From Centipeda flueggei ATCC 43531 (GTDB taxonomy: Bacteria; Bacillota; Negativicutes; Selenomonadales; Selenomonadaceae): DNA of 64,000 nucleotides. The position numbers and the translations under genes are program-made. The stretch is taken from NCBI RefSeq assembly GCF_000160695.1, contig NZ_GG694006.1:911939-975938 (forward strand), given 5' to 3'. The notes under the pieces were generated by a model, which ran no database searches, was not told where the DNA came from, and saw only the letters and a program-made list of their open reading frames with translations. Below, one piece after another: positions 47,770 through 56,454 of the stretch; the stretch's first letter is position 1, and each line of letters begins with the position of its first letter.

Positions 47770-48006
47770 ATGGTAAAGGTCTACTCCATCACGGTCTGTC
47801 CGTGGTGCTCCAAAGTAAAACGCTATCTGAAATATCGCGGCATTCCCTATGAGGAGCATAACATCGAGCACGACCCTGCCGCCCTTGCGGAGTGCAAGGT
47901 GCTCTCCGGCGACACTATCGTTCCCGTGACGACGGCGGACGGCAAGGACTTCGCCCTCAGCTATGACCGCGAGAAATTGGACAAGATCCTCGGAATCACA
48001 GGATAA
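47770..48006 (+). CDS. glutaredoxin-like protein 2
   Basis: 78 residues. CPWC in ITVCPWCSKVKRYLKYRGIPYEEHNIEHD and cis-Pro TIVPVTTADGK. ATG 47770 follows AAGGAGGGCTTC, 10 bp after the first glutaredoxin. About 35% identical by eye to its neighbour, probably an old duplication. Confidence 0.9.
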   Translation: MVKVYSITVCPWCSKVKRYLKYRGIPYEEHNIEHDPAALAECKVLSGDTIVPVTTADGKDFALSYDREKLDKILGITG

Positions 48007-48024
48007 ACAAGATAAGCAAAGACG

Positions 48025-48060
48025 ACGGATGCAGGAAATTGCATCCGTTTTTTATTTTTT
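48025..48060 (+). terminator. intrinsic terminator after the glutaredoxin genes
   Basis: ACGGATGCA / TGCATCCGT stem with 6-nt loop, then a long T tract. Confidence 0.9.
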
Positions 48061-48122
48061 CACACTTGCCAAACGCTTCTAATAGGATTAAAATAAAAGT
48101 GCATTGATATTTTATTTGAACG

Positions 48123-48142
48123 GGAACCGTTTTCTCGGTTTC
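48123..48142. promoter_or_regulatory. inverted repeat upstream of the GntP gene
   Basis: GGAACCG-TTTTCT-CGGTTTC, arms matching 6 of 7, about 20 bp before the start codon. A repressor operator is plausible; regulator unknown. Confidence 0.35.
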
Positions 48143-48163
48143 TCGCAGTAAGGAGGTATTGCT

Positions 48164-49555
48164 ATGACCGGATTACCGCTGATTTTCGCTTTTTGGCTGG
48201 CGATCGTCATCATGATCGTCATGATCTCAAAGCTGCGTATTCATCCGTTCATCTCCATCATGCTTGTCTCCCTTGGGCTGGGACTGGCTGCCGGCATTCC
48301 GCTTGTCGATCACAAACTCGATAACGGAACAGTGCAGCATGGTCTTGCCACCATCATCGGACAGGGCTTTTCGGGGACCTTCACAAGCATCGGCATCGTT
48401 ATTATCCTTGGTGCGATGATCGGTACCGTGCTCGAAAAAACGGGCGGCGCATTGAAGCTCGCAGACATGATGATCCGCCTCGTCGGCAAGACAAAGCCCG
48501 TCATCGCCGTACAGCTCATGGGCTGGGTCGTCTCCATCCCCGTATTCTGCGACTCGGGCTTTGTTATCCTGAGCCCCATCCGCAAGGCACTCGTCCGCCG
48601 CACGGCAGTTTCTGCCGTCGCCATGACATTTGCCCTGAGCTCGGGACTCTTTATCTCACACGTCTTTATCCCGCCGACCCCCGGCCCTATCGCTGCGGCA
48701 AGCACACTCGGCATCGGCGACTATCTCCTGCAGGTGATTGGGCTTGGTCTTCTCTGCTCGATCTTTCCGCTGATCGCAGGATACTTTTACGCGCGCTGGA
48801 TTGGGACAAAAGTACAGTCGAAGGATGAGGTACAGCCTGACGAGGCAACAAAGAGCTACACCGCGCTCATCGCCTCCTACGGCAAACTCCCCTCCGGCCT
48901 CAGCACACTTGCCCCGATCGTCGTCCCCATTGCGCTCATGGCGCTGTCTTCCATTGTCACTATGGCGGGCATGACCGGTCTCTCTGTCGAGGTAATCAGG
49001 TTCCTCGGTACGCCGATCATCGCCCTTGGCGTCGGCATGGTATTCGCAACGATGCAGCTCTTTTCCGTCGGACGCTCGGAGGAGTTCTACGCCATCTGCA
49101 ATGACAGCCTCATGACCGTCGGCCCCATCCTCTTCATCACGGCGGCGGGCGGCGTGCTCGGCAAGGTAATTGCGACCTCCGACATGGTGAAATACATCTC
49201 GGCACACGCAGATGTGTTCGGCGGTCTGGGCATTTTCTTCCCATTCCTGCTCTCTGCGGTGCTCAAGACCGCGCAGGGCTCGTCCACCGTTGCCATGATT
49301 ACGACGGCGGGCATCATCGCACCGCTGCTCACCGTCCTCGGCTTTGATACGCCGCTGCAGGCGACGCTCGTCTGCATGGCGATCGGCGCAGGAGCAATGA
49401 CCGTCTCTCATGCGAACGACTCGTACTTCTGGGTCGTCTCCGAGTTCAGCGGTCTCACCCCCGATCAGGGCTACCGCGTCCAGACGATGGGCACGCTCGT
49501 CCTCGGCATCGCCGCCATGGTCGAGATTGCCCTCCTGAGTATGGTGCTGCGCTGA
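48164..49555 (+). CDS. GntP-family permease
   Basis: 463 residues, about twelve helices, gluconate/H+ symporter family: SKLRIHPFISIMLVSLGLGLAAGIPL, GFSGTFTSIGIVIILGAMIGTVLEKTGGA, FVILSPIRKALVRRT, HVFIPPTPGPIAA, LKTAQGSSTVAMITTAGI. Substrate is a small sugar acid or hydroxy acid by family; which one is unknown. RBS AAGGAGGTATTGCT. Confidence 0.92.
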   Translation: MTGLPLIFAFWLAIVIMIVMISKLRIHPFISIMLVSLGLGLAAGIPLVDHKLDNGTVQHGLATIIGQGFSGTFTSIGIVIILGAMIGTVLEKTGGALKLADMMIRLVGKTKPVIAVQLMGWVVSIPVFCDSGFVILSPIRKALVRRTAVSAVAMTFALSSGLFISHVFIPPTPGPIAAASTLGIGDYLLQVIGLGLLCSIFPLIAGYFYARWIGTKVQSKDEVQPDEATKSYTALIASYGKLPSGLSTLAPIVVPIALMALSSIVTMAGMTGLSVEVIRFLGTPIIALGVGMVFATMQLFSVGRSEEFYAICNDSLMTVGPILFITAAGGVLGKVIATSDMVKYISAHADVFGGLGIFFPFLLSAVLKTAQGSSTVAMITTAGIIAPLLTVLGFDTPLQATLVCMAIGAGAMTVSHANDSYFWVVSEFSGLTPDQGYRVQTMGTLVLGIAAMVEIALLSMVLR

Positions 49556-49581
49556 CGCATAGAGAGAAATATTCATATAAA

Positions 49582-49618
49582 AAGGCGCTGTACGAAGTTT
49601 TAGCTTCGTCAGCGCCTT
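49582..49618. terminator. bidirectional terminator between the GntP and lysA-family genes
   Basis: AAGGCGCTG / CAGCGCCTT outer stem with inner ACGAAG / CTTCGT, flanked by A and T runs on both sides. Confidence 0.85.
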
Positions 49619-49630
49619 CTTATTATGAAA

Positions 49631-50889
49631 TTACTTGATCAGTGAGCCCTCGTATTTCAGCGTGGCGAAGTAGTCGTCGATGGTCTGAGGACGGCGAATC
49701 AGCTCGATGCTGCCGTCCATACGGCGCAGCAGCTCCGCGCAGTGGAGCTTTGCGTTGTAGTTGAATCCCATCGCACTGCCGTGCGCCCCCGTGTCGTGGA
49801 TGATGAGGATGTCTCCGATGTCGATTTTCGGCAGGGCGCGGTCAATGGCGAATTTATCGTTGTTCTCGCAGAGCGAGCCTGTCACATCATAGACGTGGTC
49901 GGCAGGTGCATTCTCCTTGCCGAGGACGGTAATATGATGGTAGGCGCCGTAGATCGCAGGGCGCATGAGGTTCGCCATGCAGGAGTCGAGGCCGATGTAC
50001 TTCTTGTACGTGTCCTTCTCATGGAGCACTGTGGAGACGAGCCAGCCCGCTCACCCGTGATGCCGCGTGCACTCTCCGTACGGATGCCGACATCGCCGAG
50101 CCCGGCGGGGCGCATGATCTCATTGTAGAGCCTTTCGATGCCCGCACCGACGGCGTCATAGTCGATGCCGTCCTGCTCGGGGCGGTACGGGATGCCGAAG
50201 CCGCCGCCGAGGTTGACAAACTCAACGTGGATGCCGAGTTTTTCCTTCAGCTCCGCCGCCAGCTCGAACATGAGACGCGCCGTGAGGAGGAATGCCTCCG
50301 TGCGCAGCTCGGCAGAGATCACCATCGTGTGCACGCCGAACCGCTTCACGCCCATCTCAAGGGCGCGCCGATAGCCCTCGAACATCTGCTCACGCGTGAG
50401 CCCGTATTTTGCCTCGACGGGCTTTCCGATAATATCGTTGCCCTCGACGAGGTTGCCGGGGTTGTAGCGGAAGCAGAGGAGGTTCGGCAGGCCGGCGTGC
50501 TCCGCCATATAGTCAAGGTGACTGAGGTCATCGAGGTTGATGACGGCACCGAGCTCGATCGCCTTCTGGAACTCCTCATACGGCGTATCGTTCGAGGTGA
50601 GCATGATCTCCTCGCCCTTGACGCCCGCTGCGGCAGAGATAATGAGTTCGGGGGTGCTGCTGCAGTCCGTGCCCGCTCCGTCCTCATGCAGAATCTGAAC
50701 AATGCGCGGATTCGGCAGTGCTTTTACGGCAAAGTGCTCACGGAAGCTCGGCGCCCATGCGAATGTCTCGCGCAGACGGCGGAAGTTCGCACGGATCTTT
50801 GCCTCGTCGTAGAGATGAAACGGGGTCGGGTACCGCTCGATGAGACGCAGCGTCTCCTCCTTCGTGAGCGGAAATTTCTTCTCATTCAT
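49631..50889 (-). pseudogene. lysA: diaminopimelate decarboxylase-family gene, one frameshift
   Basis: PLP-dependent fold-III decarboxylase. The first part (from ATG 50889, RBS GGGAGAATAAT) has PLP Lys K56 in REHFAVKALPNP, VNLGGGFGIPYRP and ESARGITGE. Just after that the frame is lost near 50046-50048, where CCC on the plus strand should probably be CCCC: one extra base gives GWLVSTVLHEKDTYKKYIGLD. The second part reads to 49631 with CANLMRP-like SCMANLMRPAIYG, CENNDKFAIDR and HDTGAHGSAMGFNYNAKL. Complete apart from that base. Lysine biosynthesis is the likely role, with DapL encoded at 12066. Confidence 0.85.
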
Positions 50890-50959
50890 ATTATTCTCCC
50901 TTGGTGTAAATCCCTCTTCCCCCATAGTTGTGAGAAAGATATATATATGGAGTTCCGTT

Positions 50960-50989
50960 ATTATAGCAATGAAAAATCCTCTCTGTCAA
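50960..50989 (-). promoter_or_regulatory. promoter of the lysA-family gene
   Basis: On the minus strand TTGACA (50989-50984), 18-bp spacer ending TGC, TATAAT (50965-50960). Confidence 0.7.
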
Positions 50990-50998
50990 ATGTATCCC

Positions 50999-51027
50999 TT
51001 GACGAACGGCGTGCGCTCCCGTATAAT
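50999..51027 (+). promoter_or_regulatory. promoter of the liv operon
   Basis: TTGACG (50999-51004), 17-bp spacer, TATAAT (51022-51027), 43 bp before the substrate-binding protein gene. Confidence 0.75.
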
Positions 51028-51070
51028 GTGGACTATATTTTTCATAGGCATTATCTAAGGGGGTATATCC

Positions 51071-52246
51071 ATGAGATTCGGAGGAAAAGCCTTGCGTCTT
51101 GCCGCTGCACTCGTCGGCACAGCTCTTCTTGGCTCGGCACTTGCCGGCTGCGGAGGAAATACGGCGAACTCGGACGAGATCCGCATCGGCGCAAACTTTG
51201 AAATGACCGGCAACACGGCGAACTACGGCACATCGACGCTCGAAGGGCTGAAGCTCGCGATCAAAGAAGCCAATGATGCCGGCGGCATCAATGGCAAAAA
51301 GATCACCCTCGTTGAGGCGGACAACAAGTCCGAAGCGGCAGAGTCCGTCAATGCAGCGACAAAGCTGATCTCCGACGATCATGTCCGCGCCATCGTAGGC
51401 CCTGCGACAACCGCAAACGTCATCGCCGAGTCACAGATTGCGGCGGACAACAAGATCCCCGTCATCGCCCCGGATGCAACGGCAGTGGACGTCACGGTCG
51501 AGAATGGTCAGGTGAAGGAGTGGATCTTCCGCAGCTGCTTCATCGACCCGCAGCAGGGGGATGTCATGGCGAAGTTTGCCCTCGATACACTGAAAGCGAA
51601 GACGGCGGTCATCTACCTCGACAATTCGACGGACTATTCCAAGAGCCTCGCACAGGTCTTTGAGAAGGTCTTCACCGCCGGCGGCGGCAAGGTGCTAATG
51701 ACCGAGGCATTCCTGGGCAAGGATCAGGACTTCAAGGCGACGCTGACGCGTCTGCGCGAGGCGAATGCGGATGTGATCTTCGTCCCCGCCTACTATGAGG
51801 AAGTCGGCAAGATCGTCAAGCAGGCGCGTGAGATCGGCATCACAGCGCCCATCATCGGCACGGACGGCTGGGATGATCCAAAGGTCGCCGCGCTCGCAGG
51901 AGCGGATGCGCTGAACAACACGTACTTCAGCACACACTACTCCGACAAGGATGAGTCAGTGCGCCCCTTCATCGATGCCTATCAGAAGGAATACGGCCAC
52001 ATGCCGAACGTCTTTGCTGCCCTCGGCTATGACGCCGGCAAGCTGCTCGTTGATGCGCTGAAGCGTGCAGGCTCCGACGATCCCGAGGCGCTGCGCAAAG
52101 CCCTCGAGGAGACAAAGGACCTCATCGTCGGCACGGGCACGATCACGATGGATGCAAACCACAACCCGATCAAGCAGGCAGTCATCCTCGAGAATAAGGA
52201 TGGCGACCGCGCGGTGGTCGCAAAGATCATGCCGAGCGCAAACTAA
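51071..52246 (+). CDS. livK: branched-chain amino acid ABC transporter, substrate-binding lipoprotein
   Basis: 391 residues. Lipoprotein signal with lipobox LAGC (C27), then the Leu/Ile/Val-binding fold: EIRIGANFEMTGNTANYGTSTLEGLKLAIKEAND, AIVGPATTANVIAES, RSCFIDPQQGDVMAKFA, TYFSTHYSD. Ligand by family is a branched-chain or related amino acid. First gene of the liv operon. Confidence 0.93.
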   Translation: MRFGGKALRLAAALVGTALLGSALAGCGGNTANSDEIRIGANFEMTGNTANYGTSTLEGLKLAIKEANDAGGINGKKITLVEADNKSEAAESVNAATKLISDDHVRAIVGPATTANVIAESQIAADNKIPVIAPDATAVDVTVENGQVKEWIFRSCFIDPQQGDVMAKFALDTLKAKTAVIYLDNSTDYSKSLAQVFEKVFTAGGGKVLMTEAFLGKDQDFKATLTRLREANADVIFVPAYYEEVGKIVKQAREIGITAPIIGTDGWDDPKVAALAGADALNNTYFSTHYSDKDESVRPFIDAYQKEYGHMPNVFAALGYDAGKLLVDALKRAGSDDPEALRKALEETKDLIVGTGTITMDANHNPIKQAVILENKDGDRAVVAKIMPSAN

Positions 52247-52263
52247 TCTGCACAGAAACGTTC

Positions 52264-52290
52264 AAAGAGCCGCATCCTGCGGCTCTTTTC
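52264..52290 (+). terminator. hairpin between livK and livH
   Basis: 11-bp stem AAAGAGCCGCA / TGCGGCTCTTT with 3-nt loop and short T tract. Likely partial terminator or mRNA stabiliser that raises the binding protein over the membrane components. Confidence 0.75.
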
Positions 52291-52312
52291 ATCATCTCAG
52301 GGAGGTTTTTCT

Positions 52313-53197
52313 ATGGAGGTACTGCAACAGATTCTGCAGCAGCTCATCAACGGGATTTCGCTCGGCAGCATCTACGCGCTGATCGCTCTCGGCTATACGA
52401 TGATCTACGGCATCATCAAGCTCATCAACTTCGCCCATGGCGATATCTACATGGTCGGGGCATACCTCGGCTTCTACGCGATCACGCTCGGGATCCCCGT
52501 TGTGCCGGCGATTCTCATCTCCATGGCAGTCACGTCCCTGCTCGGTGTCGTGGTGGAGCGGCTGGCCTACCGTCCGCTGCGCCACGCGCCGCGCATCTCC
52601 GTGCTCATCACGGCAATCGGCGTGTCCTTCCTCCTCGAGTACGTGATGATGGCGATTGTCTCACCGACGCCGCGCACGTTCCCCGCCACACTCAGCGACG
52701 TGTCGTTTGACCTCGGCGGGCTCATCATCAGCGGTCAGCAGATGCTCATCATGGGCGTCACCCTCCTGCTGATGCTCATCCTCACCTACATCGTCCGCTC
52801 GACAAAGATCGGCAAGGCGATGCGTGCCGCCTCCTACGATACGGAAGCGGCACAGCTCATGGGGATCAATGCGAACCGCATCATCTCGATCACGTTTGCC
52901 ATTGGCTCGGCGCTCGCCGCTGTTGCGGGCGTACTCATCGGCATCTACTACAACTCGATCGATCCGCTCATGGGCATCATGCCCGGCATCAAGGCGTTCG
53001 TCGCGGCGGTGTTCGGCGGCATCGGCATCCTGCCGGGCGCCGTCGTCGGCGGCATCGTTCTCGGCATTGTCGAGGCGTTTATCTCGGGGCTCGGCTTCTC
53101 CATGTTCCGCGATGCGGCGGCTTTCGCCATCCTGATTCTCGTCCTGCTCATACGCCCTGCGGGCATATTCGGCAAGAATGTTAAGGAAAAGGTCTAA
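52313..53197 (+). CDS. livH: branched-chain amino acid ABC transporter permease LivH
   Basis: 294 residues, eight or so membrane helices. LINGISLGSIYALIALGYTMIYGIIKLINFAHGD at the N-terminus, KIGKAMRAASYDTEAAQLMGINANRII (ABC-contact loop) and FGGIGILPGAVVGGIVLGI near the end are standard LivH signatures. Confidence 0.95.
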   Translation: MEVLQQILQQLINGISLGSIYALIALGYTMIYGIIKLINFAHGDIYMVGAYLGFYAITLGIPVVPAILISMAVTSLLGVVVERLAYRPLRHAPRISVLITAIGVSFLLEYVMMAIVSPTPRTFPATLSDVSFDLGGLIISGQQMLIMGVTLLLMLILTYIVRSTKIGKAMRAASYDTEAAQLMGINANRIISITFAIGSALAAVAGVLIGIYYNSIDPLMGIMPGIKAFVAAVFGGIGILPGAVVGGIVLGIVEAFISGLGFSMFRDAAAFAILILVLLIRPAGIFGKNVKEKV

Positions 53198-53209
53198 GGA
53201 GGGGTGACG

Positions 53210-54160
53210 ATGAATCCATCAACGAAAAATGATCTCAAAATGCTCGTCTTTGCCCTCATCATTTACGCCGTCATCATGGGGCTGACGAGTGCGGGGATGC
53301 TGAACGCCTTCTGGCAGCTCAATCTCATCTTTGCGGGCATCAACATCATCCTTGCGGCGAGCCTCAACCTCATCAACGGCTACACGGGACAGTTTTCCCT
53401 TGGGCACGCGGGCTTTATGGCGATCGGTGCCTATGTCGGCGTCGTGCTCACAACGAATTTTCACCTGCCCTTTGCGGCGGCACTCCTCGCGGGCGGCGCT
53501 GCGGCAGGACTGCTCGGCGCGCTGATCGGTCTGCCGACGCTGCGTCTGCGCGGCGACTATCTCGCCATCGCGACCCTGGGACTTGGCGAGATCGTCCGCA
53601 TCATCATCATCAACGTTCCCTATGTCGGCGGTGCGGCAGGATTCAAGGGCATCCCGCACCTCACGAACTTCACATGGGTGTTCTTCCTCATGCTGGCCAC
53701 GCTCTGCATCATCAAGAACTTTGTGAACTCCCGCCACGGCCGTGCCTGCCTCGCCATCCGTGAGAACGAGATCGCGGCGGAGTCCATGGGCATCAACACG
53801 ACGAAATACAAGGTGCTTGCCTTTACCATCGGCGCATTCTTTGCGGGCGTGGCGGGCTGCCTTTTCGGGCACAACATGTACATCCTCAGCCCCGCATCCT
53901 TTACCTTCATGCAGTCGTTCAATATCCTCATCATGGTCGTCATGGGCGGTCTCGGCTCGATGACGGGATCGATCGCGGGCGCACTTGTCGTGACCTTCCT
54001 CTCGGCGGCTCTCGCGAGCTTCCCGAATGCGCGCATGATCATCTATGCGCTCGCGCTCATCCTGCTCATGTTCTACCGTCCGCAGGGTCTCTTCGGCTAC
54101 GTTGAGATCACGGCGATGCAGCCGCTGCGCCGCTTCTTTCGGAAGGGAGGAGAAGCATAA
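53210..54160 (+). CDS. livM: branched-chain amino acid ABC transporter permease LivM
   Basis: 316 residues. LINGYTGQFSLGHAGFMAIGAYVGVVL, LRLRGDYLAIATLGLGEIVRII and SRHGRACLAIRENEIAAESMGINTTKYKVLAF are characteristic. ATG 53210 follows AAGGAGG; a GTG at 53204 lies within the RBS and is unlikely. livG starts at its last base. Confidence 0.95.
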   Translation: MNPSTKNDLKMLVFALIIYAVIMGLTSAGMLNAFWQLNLIFAGINIILAASLNLINGYTGQFSLGHAGFMAIGAYVGVVLTTNFHLPFAAALLAGGAAAGLLGALIGLPTLRLRGDYLAIATLGLGEIVRIIIINVPYVGGAAGFKGIPHLTNFTWVFFLMLATLCIIKNFVNSRHGRACLAIRENEIAAESMGINTTKYKVLAFTIGAFFAGVAGCLFGHNMYILSPASFTFMQSFNILIMVVMGGLGSMTGSIAGALVVTFLSAALASFPNARMIIYALALILLMFYRPQGLFGYVEITAMQPLRRFFRKGGEA

Positions 54161-54930
54161 TGGCAAAAAACCTGCTCTCAGCAACGGATGTCTCCATGGT
54201 CTTCGGCGGACTCAAAGCGGTCGCCGACTTTAACATGCACATCAAATACGGCGAGCTGATCGGACTCATCGGACCGAACGGCGCCGGCAAGACCACTGCG
54301 TTCAATCTCCTCACGGGCGTCTACCATCCCACGACAGGCGAAATCCTATTCAAGGACAAGAGTATCGTCGGACTATCTCCCTACCAGATCACGGCACGCG
54401 GCATCGCCCGCACGTTCCAGAACATCCGCCTCTTTGGCGAGCTCTCCGTCCTCGACAACGTCAAGATCGCCTATCACTGCCACATGAACTACGGTCTCAT
54501 CGAGGCGATACTGCGCGTCGGACGCTATCGCACGGAGGAGGATAAACTCACAGAGGAGGCACATCGTCTGCTCGAGATCTTCCATCTCGACGGCATGGCG
54601 CAGGAGAAGGCGAAGAACCTCCCCTACGGAGCACAGCGCCGTCTCGAGATCGCGCGTGCCCTCGCGGCACAGCCGTCCCTCCTGCTCCTCGACGAACCGG
54701 CGGCAGGCATGAACCCGCAGGAAACGATCGAACTCATGGAGATGATCCGCTGGGTGAAGAAGGAGTTCGGCATCACGATTCTCCTGATCGAGCACGATAT
54801 GTCACTTGTCATGGGCATCTGCGAGCGCATCTACGTGCTCGAGTACGGCGCAATTATCGCAAACGGCACGCCGGACGAGATTCGGAAAAACCCCGAGGTC
54901 ATTCGCGCGTATCTGGGGTCGGAGGAATAA
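54160..54930 (+). CDS. livG: branched-chain amino acid ABC transporter ATPase LivG
   Basis: 256 residues. Walker A GPNGAGKTTAFN, Q-loop RTFQNIRLF, signature NLPYGAQRRLEIARAL (LSGGQ replaced by LPYGAQ, common in LivG), Walker B LLLLDEPAAGMNP, H-loop IEHDMSLVM. Cytoplasmic ATPase of the importer. Confidence 0.95.
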   Translation: MAKNLLSATDVSMVFGGLKAVADFNMHIKYGELIGLIGPNGAGKTTAFNLLTGVYHPTTGEILFKDKSIVGLSPYQITARGIARTFQNIRLFGELSVLDNVKIAYHCHMNYGLIEAILRVGRYRTEEDKLTEEAHRLLEIFHLDGMAQEKAKNLPYGAQRRLEIARALAAQPSLLLLDEPAAGMNPQETIELMEMIRWVKKEFGITILLIEHDMSLVMGICERIYVLEYGAIIANGTPDEIRKNPEVIRAYLGSEE

Positions 54931-54932
54931 TC

Positions 54933-55676
54933 ATGGCAAACGAAGCAACACAGCCGCAGAACGGCATCCCCATGCTCCGCATCGCGGATCTCAACGTCTA
55001 CTACGGTGCAATCCACGCACTGAAGGGCATCTCGCTTGAGGTGCATCAGGGGGAGATCGTCACCCTCATCGGTGCGAACGGTGCGGGCAAGTCCACGACG
55101 CTGCGCACGATCTCGGGGCTGATCGCTCCGAAGAGCGGCGCCGTCGACTTTGAGGGACAGGGCATCGCGGGGCTCGGCGCCCACGACATCGTACGCCGCG
55201 GCATCTCACAGGTGCCCGAGGGGCGGCGCATCTTTGCCGATATGACCGTCCTCGAGAATCTCGAACTCGGTGCCTTCATCCGCAATGACAAGGACGGCAT
55301 CGCGAGCGACATGGAGATGGTCTTTACGCGTTTTCCTCGTCTGAAGGAGCGCATCTCCCAGCAGGCGGGCACGCTCTCGGGCGGTGAGCAGCAGATGCTC
55401 GCCATGGGACGCGCACTCATGAGCCGTCCGCGTCTCCTGCTCCTCGATGAGCCGTCGATGGGGCTTGCGCCGCTCCTCATCAAGGAGATCTTCTCCATCA
55501 TCGTTGACATCAACAAGGCGGGCACGACCATCCTGCTCGTCGAGCAGAACGCCAATATGGCGCTCTCCATCGCGAACCGTGCCTACGTTCTCGAGACGGG
55601 ACGCATCACGCTCTCGGGCGACGCAAAGGATCTTGCTGCGAGCGAGGAGGTACGCAAGGCCTATCTGGGCGGATAA
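54933..55676 (+). CDS. livF: branched-chain amino acid ABC transporter ATPase LivF
   Basis: 247 residues. Walker A GANGAGKSTTLR, signature LSGGEQQMLAMGRAL, Walker B LLLLDEPSMGLAP, H-loop VEQNANMAL, and VPEGRRIFADMTVLENL typical of LivF. Starts 2 bp after livG. Confidence 0.95.
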   Translation: MANEATQPQNGIPMLRIADLNVYYGAIHALKGISLEVHQGEIVTLIGANGAGKSTTLRTISGLIAPKSGAVDFEGQGIAGLGAHDIVRRGISQVPEGRRIFADMTVLENLELGAFIRNDKDGIASDMEMVFTRFPRLKERISQQAGTLSGGEQQMLAMGRALMSRPRLLLLDEPSMGLAPLLIKEIFSIIVDINKAGTTILLVEQNANMALSIANRAYVLETGRITLSGDAKDLAASEEVRKAYLGG

Positions 55677-55751
55677 GAAAAGAAGGAAAACACGCCCTAA
55701 AGCGCGAATATTACAGTAATATACAAATTCATCCCTGCAAGGAGGAGCATT

Positions 55752-56396
55752 ATGTTTGTTGCCAACTGCATGACCAAGAACCCCATCACCATTGCCCCCG
55801 ATGTGGGGATCGACGAGGCGGCAAAGATCATGGACAAGGGGCATTTCCGCCGCCTGCCTGTCGTCGAGCACGGAAAGCTCGTCGGCTTCTTCACAAACCG
55901 CGACCTCCTGCGCGCCTCGCCTTCGGCAGCAACCACGCTCGACCGCTTTGAGCTGCGCACCCTGCTCTCGAAGATCAAGGTCGCTGACGTCATGCAGAAG
56001 AACGTCATCACCGTGACCGACACAACGACGATCGAGGAAGCGGCGCTCATCATGGCGCGCGAAAAGATCGGCGGCATGCCCGTCCTCTCCGAGATCGGCA
56101 AAGTCGTCGGCATCATCTCCTCCACGGATATCTTCCGCGCCTTCGTCACCATCATGGGACTCGACAGCGGCAAGACGCGCCTGACCGTCGCGGTCACCGA
56201 CCGCAAGGGCGTCCTCCGCGACATTGCCACCATACTCGCCGATCTTGACATCAGTATCGACAGCATGGTCACCATCCCCCAGCCGAGCGGCACCTACGAC
56301 ATCATCATCCGCGCCGACATACCGGATGTGGAGACAGTCAGGGAGCGTCTCGCGGCAAAGGGCTTCAACGTCAGCCACGTCACACAGATCGGGTGA
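55752..56396 (+). CDS. CBS-domain pair with C-terminal ACT domain (AcuB-like)
   Basis: 214 residues. CBS1 (residues ~1-55: CMTKNPITIAPDVGIDEAAKIM, RRLPVVEHGKLVGFFTNRDLL) and CBS2 (~75-130: DVMQKNVITVTDTTTIEEAALIM, GMPVLSEIGKVVGIISSTDIFRAF), then an ACT-like domain (~143-214: RLTVAVTDRKGVLRDIATILADLDISIDSMV). CBS pairs bind adenine nucleotides and ACT domains bind amino acids, so it may sense both and modulate amino-acid uptake or metabolism. It follows livF by 75 bp with its own RBS AAGGAGGAGCATT; a terminator follows. Confidence 0.9.
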   Translation: MFVANCMTKNPITIAPDVGIDEAAKIMDKGHFRRLPVVEHGKLVGFFTNRDLLRASPSAATTLDRFELRTLLSKIKVADVMQKNVITVTDTTTIEEAALIMAREKIGGMPVLSEIGKVVGIISSTDIFRAFVTIMGLDSGKTRLTVAVTDRKGVLRDIATILADLDISIDSMVTIPQPSGTYDIIIRADIPDVETVRERLAAKGFNVSHVTQIG

Positions 56397-56409
56397 CCTT
56401 CTCTGCAGC

Positions 56410-56453
56410 AAAGGCCTGCCTTCGGAATACGCTTCCGAATGGCAGGCCTTTTT
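56410..56453 (+). terminator. intrinsic terminator after the liv operon
   Basis: AAAGGCCTGCC / GGCAGGCCTTT outer stem with inner TTCGGAA / TTCCGAA, then TTTTT. Can also serve the convergent apbE gene. Confidence 0.85.
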
Positions 56454-56454
56454 G

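Noticed and set aside
55206..56411. Minus-strand open frame of 401 codons
   Set aside because: Shadow of livF and the CBS-ACT gene; no recognisable protein features.
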